64,000 nt of DNA from UBA6049 sp965662345 (GCA_965662345.1 CBFIHE010000011.1:1-64000), one strand, 5' to 3'. Counted from the first letter of the stretch, positions 25,509 to 34,716 are shown. Numbers and translations: made by a program. Notes: generated from the letters alone by a model not told the origin.

Positions 25509-26690
25509 TTATTCAGCCGCTTTGAATTTAGATAAAGCTTCTTGGTAAGATGTGGTTTCTTCTCCCATCATTTCTGCCAAACTAACAGCTTCTGTTTCTT
25601 TGCTCATAGCTTCATCCTTTGCGCCAATTTTAAACAAGAGGTGAGCTTCTGTATCTAATATGGCAGCTGAAGTCTCCAATTCAAATGCACGTGATGCCCA
25701 ATGCTGGGCTCGCTTTAGAGCTACTTTATCTTCTACTTGCTCATAGAAATTCCAAGCGATAGTATTCAACATTCCAGGGTCATTACCTACGTATTCCAAT
25801 GTTCCTTCAAGGGCTAACTCTTGGTAGTCTTTCCATTTGCCTTTTTGCTCAAACAGCATGATGTGTGTAATAAAATCAATTTTATCTGCTACGGGAACCC
25901 TACGACCACGCAATTCCATGATATAATCATCTAGTTGCTTTTCTTTAAAATCCTTTGAACGCATCAGATTCATTGCACCAGTCATAAAAGTTTGCATCAA
26001 TACATCTTCTGCCTCTGTTCCGAAAAGAGCGTAATACTTTTCATATTCATTCACCAGACTTTCAATCATCATAGATTCTGGTCTATGACGATTACTTTTT
26101 GTAATCTGCCAAACATCATAACGTTGGTACTTATCAGGATTGGATCCATAAAACTGATCTAATATTTCATCTGTAGGTTGCCCTGCTATACGAAGACGTT
26201 CTGTATATTTTGCTACAAACGCGACATCATCAATTTTCCCTCCAGCCTGTGCTTCTAAATAATTTAATGCCTCAAACGGATTCAATGCTCGCGTAGCTGC
26301 TTTCATCCACATAGCCGTTGATGGATAAGCCCCAACCACTCGGTTTACCACTTCGCCTTTCGGACTAATGAACAAAAGGGTTGGATAGGCGCGTACTTCA
26401 TACTTTTTGGCGAACTCAACCCCAACACCTTTTTCCATGTCTAACTTAAGGTTCACAAACTGGCTATTGTAGAAACTGCCCAAGGTATCATTGGTAAAAA
26501 CATTAGCTGCCAACCACTTACACGGACCACACCACGTTGTGTATGCATCTACGAAAACAATCTTTTTTTCTGCTTTGGCTTTAGCCATAGCTCCAGCGAG
26601 GTCGTTATCCATAAATGAGATTTCCTGCGCATTAAGCAAAAATGGAGTCAAAAGGGCTATAAAAACTGTTGTAATCTTATTCATCATCAT
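25509..26690 (-). CDS. Exported thioredoxin-fold protein with long helical C-terminal domain
   Basis: The 393-residue product has a signal peptide (cleavage near LNAQE) and a thioredoxin domain with the WCGPCK active site at residues 53-58, then a cis-proline region RAYPTLLF. About 240 residues of helical sequence follow, with TPR-like patterns near its end (AQHWASRAFELE). Such proteins act as periplasmic disulfide reductases or oxidases in cytochrome or envelope-protein maturation. The partner is not evident. It stops 28 bases before the HAD phosphatase starts, and its ATG lies 4 bases past the DUF4301 stop, so all may be one operon. Confidence 0.87.
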   Translation of the reverse strand: MMMNKITTVFIALLTPFLLNAQEISFMDNDLAGAMAKAKAEKKIVFVDAYTTWCGPCKWLAANVFTNDTLGSFYNSQFVNLKLDMEKGVGVEFAKKYEVRAYPTLLFISPKGEVVNRVVGAYPSTAMWMKAATRALNPFEALNYLEAQAGGKIDDVAFVAKYTERLRIAGQPTDEILDQFYGSNPDKYQRYDVWQITKSNRHRPESMMIESLVNEYEKYYALFGTEAEDVLMQTFMTGAMNLMRSKDFKEKQLDDYIMELRGRRVPVADKIDFITHIMLFEQKGKWKDYQELALEGTLEYVGNDPGMLNTIAWNFYEQVEDKVALKRAQHWASRAFELETSAAILDTEAHLLFKIGAKDEAMSKETEAVSLAEMMGEETTSYQEALSKFKAAE

Positions 26691-26693
26691 TAT

Positions 26694-28148
26694 TTATGCG
26701 TTTGGTTGATGGCTCGGTTTCGCCAAATCATTTACTGTTTTAACAGGGTTAAAAGTAGCCAACGGAACTTCAACGAACAAGGTTATCCAATTTGCCATTG
26801 CACCGTTCCATAGTCCTGGAAGCTCCATAGCTTTTAATAACTTGCCATTCAACGATTTATCTGAGATAAACCCAGTATTATCATCTCTAAAAGATTTGAG
26901 ATCATAAAGAGTTCCATCCGATTTTCTGAGCCCACAAACTAAGTCTACAGGGTTGAAATGGGTAGACTTAGACAGAATCTCATTCTGCGTTTTGTCATTT
27001 ACATCAATTTGTGCCTTTTCTACAATTTGTAATGTACACATCCCAGTATCATCTTTTACCCAAAATGGACCTCCTCCTGGTTCGCCTTGGTTCTTAACCA
27101 TTCCACACACGCGAATAGGTCTATCTAACCAATTCTTCAAATCACCAGTAGTGCTATTAGCTGGTAAAGGAACCCCTAACTCTTCTAGCTTAGTAAGAAA
27201 AGAGGTTTCGCCAGTTTTCAAATATCCGTGTGCAATTTCTTGTACTTTAACAAGCAGACCAGCAAGTGCCTTTTTGTAAAGCTTAGTCTCTACCTGCATA
27301 TCTGCTTTGCAAACATTGTCTATGTTTTTGATAAACAAGACATCGCCTTGGGTTTTCTCTAAGTTCAGCAACAACGCTCCGTGTCCGCCAGGCCTAAAAA
27401 GTAAATCTCCCTCTTCTGTTCTAAATGGAGTGTTATCTGGATTTACTGCAATGGTATCTGTATGTGGGTCTTGAGTGCTAAAATTTATCTGAAAATGCAC
27501 TCTATATTCTTTTTCGTACTTAGCTTTTAGTGAAATACATTCAGATTTTACTGCTTCTAAGTGGCCAGGAGAAACTGTAAAATGCAATAGGCACTTTTTG
27601 TCCTTACCAACAGCATGTAATATGGCTTCTAAAAAATGTTCTTCTAATGAAAGCCGTATGTCTGTTTCTGTGTACTTGTGAAACGGAATAAGCGCTTTGG
27701 GCTTTGCACCTAACTCCATAGGAGCCTCTAACAACGTAGATAGAATAGTTTTCCTTCCGACAGAGCCGATGTTGTGCCTCTTATCTTCTAGCCTAGATTT
27801 GAGTTCTTGGTAGAAAGCAAACTTCTCCAAATTGGCAAAGAATTCGTCTGCTGTATTTGAACTCTCTCCATTCATAGCCGCAAACAAGTGCTTAAACATG
27901 CGAGAAGCTGCACCACTTGCAGGAACAAACTTCTCTGGGTTTAATCCCTTTTGCTTGTTCTCATAAATCTTGGCTAAAGATTGAATTTCTTCATGTGAGT
28001 AACATAAAATACCATCTCCTGGAGTTGCGGGCCTATCGAGGACAGCAAAGGGAAAACCAGATTTAAAACGATTGATTTGTTTAGAAACCTCGTTGGGGTC
28101 TACTCCTCTTTCTTTTATTTGGTCTAGGTCTGTCTGCGTAAATTCCAT
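26694..28148 (-). CDS. DUF4301 family protein
   Basis: The 484-residue cytosolic protein matches DUF4301 across its length: FVPASGAASRMFK near residue 75, LIPFHKY, LHFTVSPGHLE, FRPGGHGALLLNL and IKNIDNV, followed by a second half with VCGMVKNQGEPGGGPFWV. The FRPGGHGALL and GAASRMFK blocks are reminiscent of the nucleotide-sugar pyrophosphorylase fold, but function is not known to me. The family is nearly confined to Bacteroidota. It heads a unit with the thioredoxin-like gene. Confidence 0.85.
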   Translation of the reverse strand: MEFTQTDLDQIKERGVDPNEVSKQINRFKSGFPFAVLDRPATPGDGILCYSHEEIQSLAKIYENKQKGLNPEKFVPASGAASRMFKHLFAAMNGESSNTADEFFANLEKFAFYQELKSRLEDKRHNIGSVGRKTILSTLLEAPMELGAKPKALIPFHKYTETDIRLSLEEHFLEAILHAVGKDKKCLLHFTVSPGHLEAVKSECISLKAKYEKEYRVHFQINFSTQDPHTDTIAVNPDNTPFRTEEGDLLFRPGGHGALLLNLEKTQGDVLFIKNIDNVCKADMQVETKLYKKALAGLLVKVQEIAHGYLKTGETSFLTKLEELGVPLPANSTTGDLKNWLDRPIRVCGMVKNQGEPGGGPFWVKDDTGMCTLQIVEKAQIDVNDKTQNEILSKSTHFNPVDLVCGLRKSDGTLYDLKSFRDDNTGFISDKSLNGKLLKAMELPGLWNGAMANWITLFVEVPLATFNPVKTVNDLAKPSHQPNA

Positions 28149-28212
28149 GGATTCGGGATTTTTCCGAAAAATAAAATATCCGCTTGGTAGGACCTTGTTG
28201 GTTTTTGGTTTT

Positions 28213-28584
28213 TTAAGAAGATTTCAAATTCTCATTCACAGACTTTAGCCAGGTAAGTGCAAAATAACATAGAGCCAATCCATAAGCTCCTATGATAAAT
28301 AACCATTTAAAAACAGAGTCAGAACCTTTGAAATACACCCATACCGCCAACAATCCATAAAGAACAACCCCAATCCAATACTGGTTTAATCTTAGGTTGA
28401 GGGGATACTTGTACGTTCGTGAAGCAGTATGAAACGCAGCAGAAGTTAGCTGATACATGCCTATAGCGAGTTGCCCCATTAGGAGCCAATACCAAACATC
28501 TTCATGAAGTATAATGGCAAGAAGAACGCACCCGAATAGAACAGCCTGCATATAAAGGTCTATATGTTTTAGCCCTTTTGTCAT
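28213..28584 (-). CDS. Small hypothetical membrane protein coupled to a MarR/GbsR-like regulator
   Basis: The 123-residue protein has four hydrophobic segments and no recognisable motif beyond a GQLAIGMYQLTSAAFHTASR stretch between the second and third, written here in part. Its ATG overlaps the stop of the upstream regulator by 4 bases, so the two are translationally linked. It could be a membrane partner or the regulated function. Unknown role. Confidence 0.75.
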   Translation of the reverse strand: MTKGLKHIDLYMQAVLFGCVLLAIILHEDVWYWLLMGQLAIGMYQLTSAAFHTASRTYKYPLNLRLNQYWIGVVLYGLLAVWVYFKGSDSVFKWLFIIGAYGLALCYFALTWLKSVNENLKSS

Positions 28585-29087
28585 GCGTTCATAAGCATTT
28601 GCCCCATCAACTCTTCAGTGTCTGCTTCATCTGAGCCTGCGAACATCACTAAAATCGCGTCAAGTTGTTGGGTTAACATTGCAAGTTGTGAGGTTATTGT
28701 AACAAACTCCTGCTCCTCTGGCGAAGTAGCTTCTATCTCAGAAGCATCTTTAAGCAGTTTAAGTGTTGGTTCTACCTCTCGTTTTCTCCTTTCAATGGCT
28801 ATACGTTTGGTCATAGCCATAACATCTTTAAGCGCCTTAAAGTATTCTTTGCGCTCTCCGCTAATGGATGTCTTTTCTACCAAGCCCCAATCCATAAGTG
28901 AACGCAAATTCATACTTACGTTACCTCTACTCATCTGCAATTCATCCATAATCTCTACCATAGTCATTGGTTTGGTAGAGATTAACAGTAATGCATGTAT
29001 TTGCGACATGGCCTTATTTATGCCCCACTGTTGACCCAGTATGCCCCATGCGGCAATAAACTCTCGCTTTTTCTTGGTAAAATCCAT
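28581..29087 (-). CDS. GbsR/MarR family transcriptional regulator
   Basis: The 168-residue product contains a winged-helix domain of the GbsR type: WGINKAMSQIHALLLIS at its start, MTMVEIMDELQMSRGNVSMNLR as the helix-turn-helix (listed in part: DELQMSRGNVSMN), and the wing with KTSISGERKEYF. GbsR-like regulators respond to small molecules such as choline in Bacillus, but Bacteroidota members are mostly uncharacterised. A -7 box (TATTTTTG) sits 5 bases before the ATG, suggesting a leaderless transcript. The downstream membrane protein overlaps the gene by 4 bases. Confidence 0.88.
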   Translation of the reverse strand: MDFTKKKREFIAAWGILGQQWGINKAMSQIHALLLISTKPMTMVEIMDELQMSRGNVSMNLRSLMDWGLVEKTSISGERKEYFKALKDVMAMTKRIAIERRKREVEPTLKLLKDASEIEATSPEEQEFVTITSQLAMLTQQLDAILVMFAGSDEADTEELMGQMLMNA

Positions 29088-29091
29088 GGCG

Positions 29092-29099
29092 CAAAAATA
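29092..29099 (-). promoter_or_regulatory. -7 element directly before the GbsR-like start
   Basis: TATTTTTG on the minus strand fits TAnnTTTG and ends 5 bases before the ATG, implying a very short or absent 5' leader. Confidence 0.45.
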
Positions 29100-29132
29100 G
29101 TAAAAGAATTAAACTTTCAAATATTTTTGAAA

Positions 29133-29906
29133 CTATTGAGGAGAGAATCGGAAAGTGATGGTTCCGCGCTGCAAAGCTGGAGCTGATGAACTTCTGTTAA
29201 ACTTACATCTGTAGGCACCTTTAATAGCTGCATCTAACAAGCATGGGTCATTAGATTCGCTTTGAGATGTGTTTACTTTAGCCTTCACCACTTCTCCTTC
29301 TCTATTCACGGCAAGATTTACGGTAATCATACCACCAGATTGACACAAATAAACTGGAACATAAATATAGGTGTCATATCGATTTTCTAGCTTGTAACTG
29401 ATGTTGGTCGTACCCTTGTAAGCTCCTTCGCTCCTTGCCTCTTGAGGTGCAACGTGCTTTAGTTCATCTGGCTTGAACGAGTCAATTAATTCTTTTGCCT
29501 CTTCTTCTGTATACCCGTAGCCCGCAGCCCGTTGTTCGTCTATCACCTGTTGTTCAAGAGCTTTTAAATCATTGTAAATTTTCTCATCTACTGACTCTTT
29601 ACCCGACTCTGATAGCTGATCTTCCAACTGGTTGTAATCGGCTTTGCTCATACCAGAAGGAGCCGCCTCATTTTTGGCTGTGTTTGATTCAGGAGTTTCC
29701 CCAGCTTGAAGCGGTGGATTCAACGGGTCGTTCTTTCTTACCTCTGGAGGTAGAATGGGATCTGAAAAATCCATAACAATCACAGGATCTTTCATTACAT
29801 AGGTTTGCACCTGAACGTAATTAAAGCCAACGAGAAGCACAAAGTGCAACAGCAGCGTACCCAAGATACCTGTTTTGTGATCTTCTATGAAATGTAGAAG
29901 TTTCAA
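29133..29906 (-). CDS. TonB-like energy transducer
   Basis: The 257-residue product has a TonB layout: a short cytosolic start, one membrane helix at about residues 13-31, a Pro/Glu-rich periplasmic linker, and a C-terminal TonB-like domain with VNLAVNREGEVVKAKV and AAIKGAYRCKF. In TonB the domain contacts outer-membrane receptors to power import. The linker (residues 60-160) is acidic and helical rather than Pro-Lys repeats. The start overlaps the stop of the upstream WG-repeat gene by 4 bases. No ExbB or ExbD gene is next to it. It may be a stand-alone transducer or a structural TonB-like protein. Confidence 0.8.
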   Translation of the reverse strand: MKLLHFIEDHKTGILGTLLLHFVLLVGFNYVQVQTYVMKDPVIVMDFSDPILPPEVRKNDPLNPPLQAGETPESNTAKNEAAPSGMSKADYNQLEDQLSESGKESVDEKIYNDLKALEQQVIDEQRAAGYGYTEEEAKELIDSFKPDELKHVAPQEARSEGAYKGTTNISYKLENRYDTYIYVPVYLCQSGGMITVNLAVNREGEVVKAKVNTSQSESNDPCLLDAAIKGAYRCKFNRSSSAPALQRGTITFRFSPQ

Positions 29907-32047
29907 GGTTTTTGAGATTTACTATCCATGAAACCCGCCTCGCTGTAGAAAAACTGGTTCTTACGTGCATTAAATAATGCTGAAGCACCACCTCTCTCTA
30001 CTGAGAATACAGAATCTTTAACCAGAGATATTCGATCATATTCTGGTGAGAGTAAGGTATCTCCGCTAACAGTGTATAACCCTGCTACAGAATCTACTGT
30101 AGCCAAATAATAAGCCCCATCACCCGTTAATTCCAATTGCGTGCACTCAATAGGAATCAATGGCTTGCCCGATAGGTCAATCAGACCGAAAAGTCCATTT
30201 TTTTCAACCCGAGATACAGAATCTTTAAACGACTCAGCATAGTTGTAAGCGTAAGGGATTTTAAGGTTTACACTAGCATCGGCATATCCCCAAGTATCTC
30301 TCTTTTTAACTGCGGTGAGGGTTTTTGAGTAGCTTCCCAAATCTTGAAATATGGCGGGAAAAACGCGCTCACCTAGCGTATCTAATAAACCAAATTTACC
30401 TCTGCTTTTATACTTGGCATATCCATTGTTGAAATCGGCATAATTCACTGTAGATGGATCTACCTCGTAATTGGGTTCAATAACCCATTCCCCATTCGCA
30501 TTGATGTAACCATATTTACCTTCGTCTATAACCAGTGCTCTGTTCTGGTTAAACATACCTACATATTCAAATGAAAATGGCATAACGGTATCCATAGGTA
30601 ACTTAATCATTCCGTATCCGCTATCGTTCTTTGCTACCACCACACTATCAGGAGAAACAAAAAGCTTTTCAAATTCTGGCATTACCAAGAAAGTTCCAGA
30701 TTTATCAATTACACCATACTTGTTGCCTGCCTTTACTTTGGCTATACCATTCACAAAATCAAAAGCAGTGGTATAAGCAAAAGGCAAAACCTGTTCGCCC
30801 GAGGTATTGAAGTAGCCATATAAATCTCCCTTAGAGGCATAAATCATTCCACAAGAAACGGGGCCAACGTCTTCATGCTCGGGTTTAAGAATCGTTCTTC
30901 CCAAGAAATCTAGTGCTCCAAAGCCATCCTCACCTTCAATAACAGCAACTCCTTCTTTGAAGCTATACCCGTCTTCATAGATACAGGGCGACACGTACTC
31001 TCCGTGCTTATTCACATAACCAGCTAGTCCGTTCTCATACACCAGAGCTTTGCCTTCTTTAAAGGGTTCTGCCCATTCAAAACAAGGTTCAATTACAGTA
31101 TTACCGAGCGTATCAACAAAACCAAATAGGTTTCCAAATTTAGCTGGGTAGTAGGTATTTCTCGATCGTTCCAAATCTGCCCGCACTTCCTCTCTGAATG
31201 GATATGAAGGATAATCTAGTAAGAACTCAGAAATTTCTGGTTCAGTAAACTGATGAATGCGCAAGGTATACAGCTCCTTCCATGCCCGCCCAATAAGGTG
31301 ATTATGAGGGTGATTTTGTACGAAATTCCTCAAATTCTCTTCGGTTATCTCTGGAACAATTAGAAGATAGACCTGTCTTTCTGCCTGTTTGTGATAAGGG
31401 CTATCTGGATACTCCTTGGCAAAAGTGGCATAGTCTGATGCTGTTGCTCCAGACGTCATGGATAAAAAGAATAGCTCGTCATATTTGGCTTTTGCCACCA
31501 CTACTTCATCTGCTTCTGGATAGGTTTCTATAAAGTACTTGTATGATTTATACGTATTGGTATCCATAGCCAGTGTAAAAGCGATTTCATTGCGTATCAT
31601 GATAGCCGAATCGATTCTAGGGGATTCAGGGTGTTCATTTAGATAGTCTTCAAAAAGTGAAAGACTGTTTTTGGTGCGTATGGAATTAAATATAGTAATG
31701 CTGATTTGATTCTTTAAGGACGTGATACTTGAATCAGTAATACCTATTTCCTTAAGCTTATCACGTGATTTATCGTCTAAAAGCGGGTGAAGCGAATCTG
31801 CCTTTCTTACATACAGGTAAGCAGAATCGGTATTAAAGTAAGGGTTATTGTTTGTGCCATACAACAAAGCCAATCCGTAACTGCTACCCACCTGTTCTCG
31901 TTTAAGCCCTTTGTAAAAAAGGGTTTTAGCATTGGTAAAGTTGTATGCTTTTAGCTCCTCTAGTCCTTTTTCTGTTTTACCAGCACAGACGGTAAATGAA
32001 AGAAGAATGCCAATGGCAACTGTAAATGATGCTTTGAAAACAGACAT
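29903..32047 (-). CDS. Exported WG-repeat protein with helical N-terminal half
   Basis: The product, 714 residues from the ATG at 32047, has a signal peptide ending near VCAGK. Residues 20-290 are helical and repeat-like with FxxTYP or YPxSPY patterns spaced about 40 residues apart (YPEADEVV, YPDSPYHK, HPHNHLIG, YPSYPFRE), suggesting a TPR-like solenoid. From about 300 on it has a series of WG repeats (FGFVDTLGNTVIEP, LAGYVNKHGEYVSP, YGVIDKSGTFLVMP, WGYADASVNLKIP and others), which form beta-hairpin repeats of unknown binding role. The longer frame to 32080 is unlikely because the promoter sits within it. Confidence 0.87.
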   Translation of the reverse strand: MSVFKASFTVAIGILLSFTVCAGKTEKGLEELKAYNFTNAKTLFYKGLKREQVGSSYGLALLYGTNNNPYFNTDSAYLYVRKADSLHPLLDDKSRDKLKEIGITDSSITSLKNQISITIFNSIRTKNSLSLFEDYLNEHPESPRIDSAIMIRNEIAFTLAMDTNTYKSYKYFIETYPEADEVVVAKAKYDELFFLSMTSGATASDYATFAKEYPDSPYHKQAERQVYLLIVPEITEENLRNFVQNHPHNHLIGRAWKELYTLRIHQFTEPEISEFLLDYPSYPFREEVRADLERSRNTYYPAKFGNLFGFVDTLGNTVIEPCFEWAEPFKEGKALVYENGLAGYVNKHGEYVSPCIYEDGYSFKEGVAVIEGEDGFGALDFLGRTILKPEHEDVGPVSCGMIYASKGDLYGYFNTSGEQVLPFAYTTAFDFVNGIAKVKAGNKYGVIDKSGTFLVMPEFEKLFVSPDSVVVAKNDSGYGMIKLPMDTVMPFSFEYVGMFNQNRALVIDEGKYGYINANGEWVIEPNYEVDPSTVNYADFNNGYAKYKSRGKFGLLDTLGERVFPAIFQDLGSYSKTLTAVKKRDTWGYADASVNLKIPYAYNYAESFKDSVSRVEKNGLFGLIDLSGKPLIPIECTQLELTGDGAYYLATVDSVAGLYTVSGDTLLSPEYDRISLVKDSVFSVERGGASALFNARKNQFFYSEAGFMDSKSQKP

Positions 32048-32051
32048 GCCG

Positions 32052-32080
32052 CAAATGTATGAATCCAAGTGCCTATGCAA
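32052..32080 (-). promoter_or_regulatory. Promoter abutting the WG-repeat gene start
   Basis: On the minus strand TTG (32078-32080), an 18-base spacer and TACATTTG (32052-32059) fit the consensus. The -7 box ends 4 bases before the ATG at 32047, so the mRNA probably begins at or near the start codon. Confidence 0.65.
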
Positions 32081-32205
32081 TCAATATCTTATTTAGTGAA
32101 AACGCGTTGATAAATCTCTGCACTTCTAACCCATATCATAACGAATCCTAATGTGATTATTTTAAAATTGTAACCAGGGTTACATAAATTGGAATAAGAC
32201 AATCC

Positions 32206-32213
32206 TACTTTTG
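32206..32213 (+). promoter_or_regulatory. -7 element of the trxB promoter
   Basis: TACTTTTG fits TAnnTTTG and lies 33 bases before the trxB ATG. The best TTG upstream is only 14 bases away, so the -33 box is weak. Confidence 0.5.
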
Positions 32214-32246
32214 CAATGTCAAAACTGAAAGAATAACACATACAAT

Positions 32247-33200
32247 ATGTCAGAAGAGAAAGAACACGTAAAATGCCTTATTATTGGGTCCGGACCAGCA
32301 GGATATACGGCAGCTATTTATGCCGCAAGAGCTGATTTAAGCCCAGTACTTTATACAGGTATGGAGCCAGGAGGTCAACTAACAACTACTACCGATGTAG
32401 ATAACTTCCCTGGTTATCCAGAGGGAATCAACGGTCCACAAATGATGGAAGACTTGAGGGCGCAAGCCGTTCGTTTTGATACAGATGTGCGCACGGGCTG
32501 GATTTCTAACGTTGATTTTACAGGTCCGGTTCACTCTGTGGAAGTAGATGGTGGTAAGAAAACAATAACTGCAGACAGTATAATTATTTCTACTGGAGCT
32601 TCTGCTAAATGGCTGGGCTTAGAAAACGAACAACGCTTACGCTTAAGCGGAGGAGGTGTTTCTGCATGTGCCGTTTGTGATGGATTCTTCTACAAAGGTC
32701 AAGACGTAATTATTGTTGGTGCAGGTGATACTGCTGCTGAAGAAGCTACCTACTTGGCTAAGCTTTGTAACAAAGTATATATGCTAGTAAGACGCGATGA
32801 AATGCGTGCTTCAAAAGCCATGCAAAAGCGCGTTTTTGATGCGGAGAATATTGAGATTCTTTGGAATACAGAAACTGTAGATGTAACAGGTGATGATGGA
32901 GTAACAGGAGCCCTTGTGCGCAACAACCAAACAGGAGAAGAACGCACATTGGAAGCAACAGGCTTTTTTGTGGCTATCGGTCACAAACCCAATACAGACA
33001 TCTTTAAAAATTGGCTAGACATGGATGAAACTGGCTACATTAAGGCTACGCCAGGAACGGCAAAAACAAATGTGCCCGGTGTTTTTGTAGGAGGCGATGC
33101 TGCAGACAAGATATACAGACAAGCTGTTACAGCAGCTGGAACAGGATGTATGGCCGCATTGGATGCTGAACGCTATTTGGCTGAAAAAGGTATTGTTTAA
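32247..33200 (+). CDS. trxB: Thioredoxin-disulfide reductase
   Basis: The 317-residue product is a standard low-molecular-weight TrxB: FAD-binding IGSGPAGYTAAIYAARA (listed as GSGPAGYTAA) at the start, redox pair Cys141 and Cys144 in CAVCDG, NADPH-binding VGAGDTAAEE, and the C-terminal FAD block GVFVGGDAAD with RQAVTAAGTGC. It passes electrons from NADPH to thioredoxin in the cytosol. It is monocistronic, with its own promoter and terminator. Confidence 0.97.
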   Translation: MSEEKEHVKCLIIGSGPAGYTAAIYAARADLSPVLYTGMEPGGQLTTTTDVDNFPGYPEGINGPQMMEDLRAQAVRFDTDVRTGWISNVDFTGPVHSVEVDGGKKTITADSIIISTGASAKWLGLENEQRLRLSGGGVSACAVCDGFFYKGQDVIIVGAGDTAAEEATYLAKLCNKVYMLVRRDEMRASKAMQKRVFDAENIEILWNTETVDVTGDDGVTGALVRNNQTGEERTLEATGFFVAIGHKPNTDIFKNWLDMDETGYIKATPGTAKTNVPGVFVGGDAADKIYRQAVTAAGTGCMAALDAERYLAEKGIV

Positions 33201-33227
33201 CAGCATTTTTCTGATTTGCTGACTAAG

Positions 33228-33257
33228 AAAGAGGGGCTATTTGGTCCCTCTTTTTAT
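33228..33257 (+). terminator. trxB terminator
   Basis: AAAGAGGG (33228-33235) pairs with CCCTCTTT (33246-33253), followed by a T-rich run. Confidence 0.8.
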
Positions 33258-33280
33258 TTTTACCCGGTTAAAACACCAAG

Positions 33281-34090
33281 TTGAATCTAGAAATCATAAG
33301 TATCATAACCTATTTGGTTCCGTTTACGGTTGCCATTTTAGGGTCTCTTTCTATTCTAGGAAATAGGCACAAGGGTATAACCAGAAACTTGTTCGCCATC
33401 ATTTTGATGTTGGCAGCTTACAAGTTTGCTTATGATATGCTTGGAGTATTGGGGTTAGACTTGCTTCAAGTTCTAGCTTTTTTTGCTGGCACACTTATCT
33501 GGTTCTCCATTGCTCCGCTACTATATACTTACTTCAGTTCGTTACAAACCCACTCTTTTGAACTAGACAAAAGTCTTCTTAAACATTTCGTTCTTCCGGC
33601 AGGGCTTATTCTTGCAGGAATAGGATTTCTAGTATTGTTGGGTGAAAATCGTTTCTTAGAGGTATTGAATCACCGCTTTGAAGAAGACCGCTCTTTTGAA
33701 AGAAGTATTTCCAAGATAGGATTGTTCCTAATTGGAACCCCTTTTCTAGCAGCTCAATGGGTGATCTATTTTAAATTTTTGAGAAGTACTATTTCTAAGC
33801 AGAAAAACTACTACGGTAAGTTTTACGGCTCCTACGAGCAACGAAATGAAGTACTCATGAATCGCATATTTTATTCATTCTTTGCCGTATTTGCCGTTAG
33901 TTTTCTGGTTCAATTTTTTCAGGTGAATCAGTCTCTATACATAATCCTTATTAACCTCACACTTGGTTTCTTGGTATGGGTTGTAATGGTTGCGGGCCGT
34001 GAGCAGATAGACATGAAAAATTACCGCATGTATAAGCTGAGCTCTCATGAGGAAGAAATAAAAAACAACAAGCAAGTAAACGAGCTTTAA
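33281..34090 (+). CDS. Seven-helix membrane protein resembling the sensor half of AraC-type membrane regulators
   Basis: The 269-residue product contains seven hydrophobic segments (roughly residues 5-27, 37-56, 62-87, 104-123, 143-167, 192-212, 218-238) and a 30-residue polar tail. The organisation, with a long loop between helices 3 and 4 and one between 5 and 6, recalls the N-terminal 7TM sensor of Bacteroidota membrane-bound AraC proteins, but there is no DNA-binding domain. The reading frame opens with TTG at 33281; there is no nearby in-frame ATG, so the start is uncertain. Function unknown. Confidence 0.65.
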   Translation: MNLEIISIITYLVPFTVAILGSLSILGNRHKGITRNLFAIILMLAAYKFAYDMLGVLGLDLLQVLAFFAGTLIWFSIAPLLYTYFSSLQTHSFELDKSLLKHFVLPAGLILAGIGFLVLLGENRFLEVLNHRFEEDRSFERSISKIGLFLIGTPFLAAQWVIYFKFLRSTISKQKNYYGKFYGSYEQRNEVLMNRIFYSFFAVFAVSFLVQFFQVNQSLYIILINLTLGFLVWVVMVAGREQIDMKNYRMYKLSSHEEEIKNNKQVNEL

Positions 34091-34126
34091 GCCTTTCTTT
34101 GCACTTGTAAAAATGAGAATTGCTCT

Positions 34127-34681
34127 ATGATCAAACCGCAATCAGGAATATCTGTAGCCATATACCTCACTTTAGCCTTGCTTATTATTAGGTTGATTTT
34201 AGATACCCTTGGCGTAGGTATAGATGGCGGTGTGCGAATTTATCCTGTTCTATTGGGCTTGTTGGTTGCTTCATACCTTGGCCTGCGTTCTCAGCGCATG
34301 TTAGTGTCAACAGAGAGTCCAAAGGAACTATCAGACTTAACTTTTATTATGGAAATAAGGGCTGCTATAAGACCAGCTGCGTTACTATCGTTTTTATACA
34401 GTGTTTTTCTATATGGGTTTTACACTTTCATAAACCCATCACTCTTTCCCAAAGAAGTTGAAAAACGTAAAGAAGAATACAGAGAAGCTTTTGAGGCAAA
34501 CAACATTTCTCCAGAAGAAGCTGAACAAGTATTAGAAAATTTCACAACGTTTACAGACTTTGTTTTCGATCCCCTAAACTGGGCTACGCTGTCGCTATTT
34601 GCTTTAGTAATGCTCTCTGCGTTGTATGGCTTTATGCTCACAGCTATTGCGCGTAAGTTTCCTGAATTCATTCGTATTTAG
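34127..34681 (+). CDS. DUF4199-like membrane protein
   Basis: The 184-residue product has four hydrophobic segments: two close together at the start (about 8-28, 36-52), one near 85-105 and one near 155-175, with a charged, helical loop of 45 residues between the third and fourth. This arrangement, including the EAEQVLENF loop and the final short basic tail, fits DUF4199. No function is established. It begins 36 bases after the preceding 7TM gene and is followed by a terminator, so the two may form a unit. Confidence 0.7.
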   Translation: MIKPQSGISVAIYLTLALLIIRLILDTLGVGIDGGVRIYPVLLGLLVASYLGLRSQRMLVSTESPKELSDLTFIMEIRAAIRPAALLSFLYSVFLYGFYTFINPSLFPKEVEKRKEEYREAFEANNISPEEAEQVLENFTTFTDFVFDPLNWATLSLFALVMLSALYGFMLTAIARKFPEFIRI

Positions 34682-34689
34682 TTGTTATT

Positions 34690-34716
34690 CAAGCGTTAAA
34701 CATACGCTTGTTTTTT
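34690..34716 (+). terminator. Rho-independent terminator
   Basis: CAAGCGT (34690-34696) pairs with ACGCTTG (34704-34710) across a 7-base loop and continues into TTTTTT. Confidence 0.85.
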
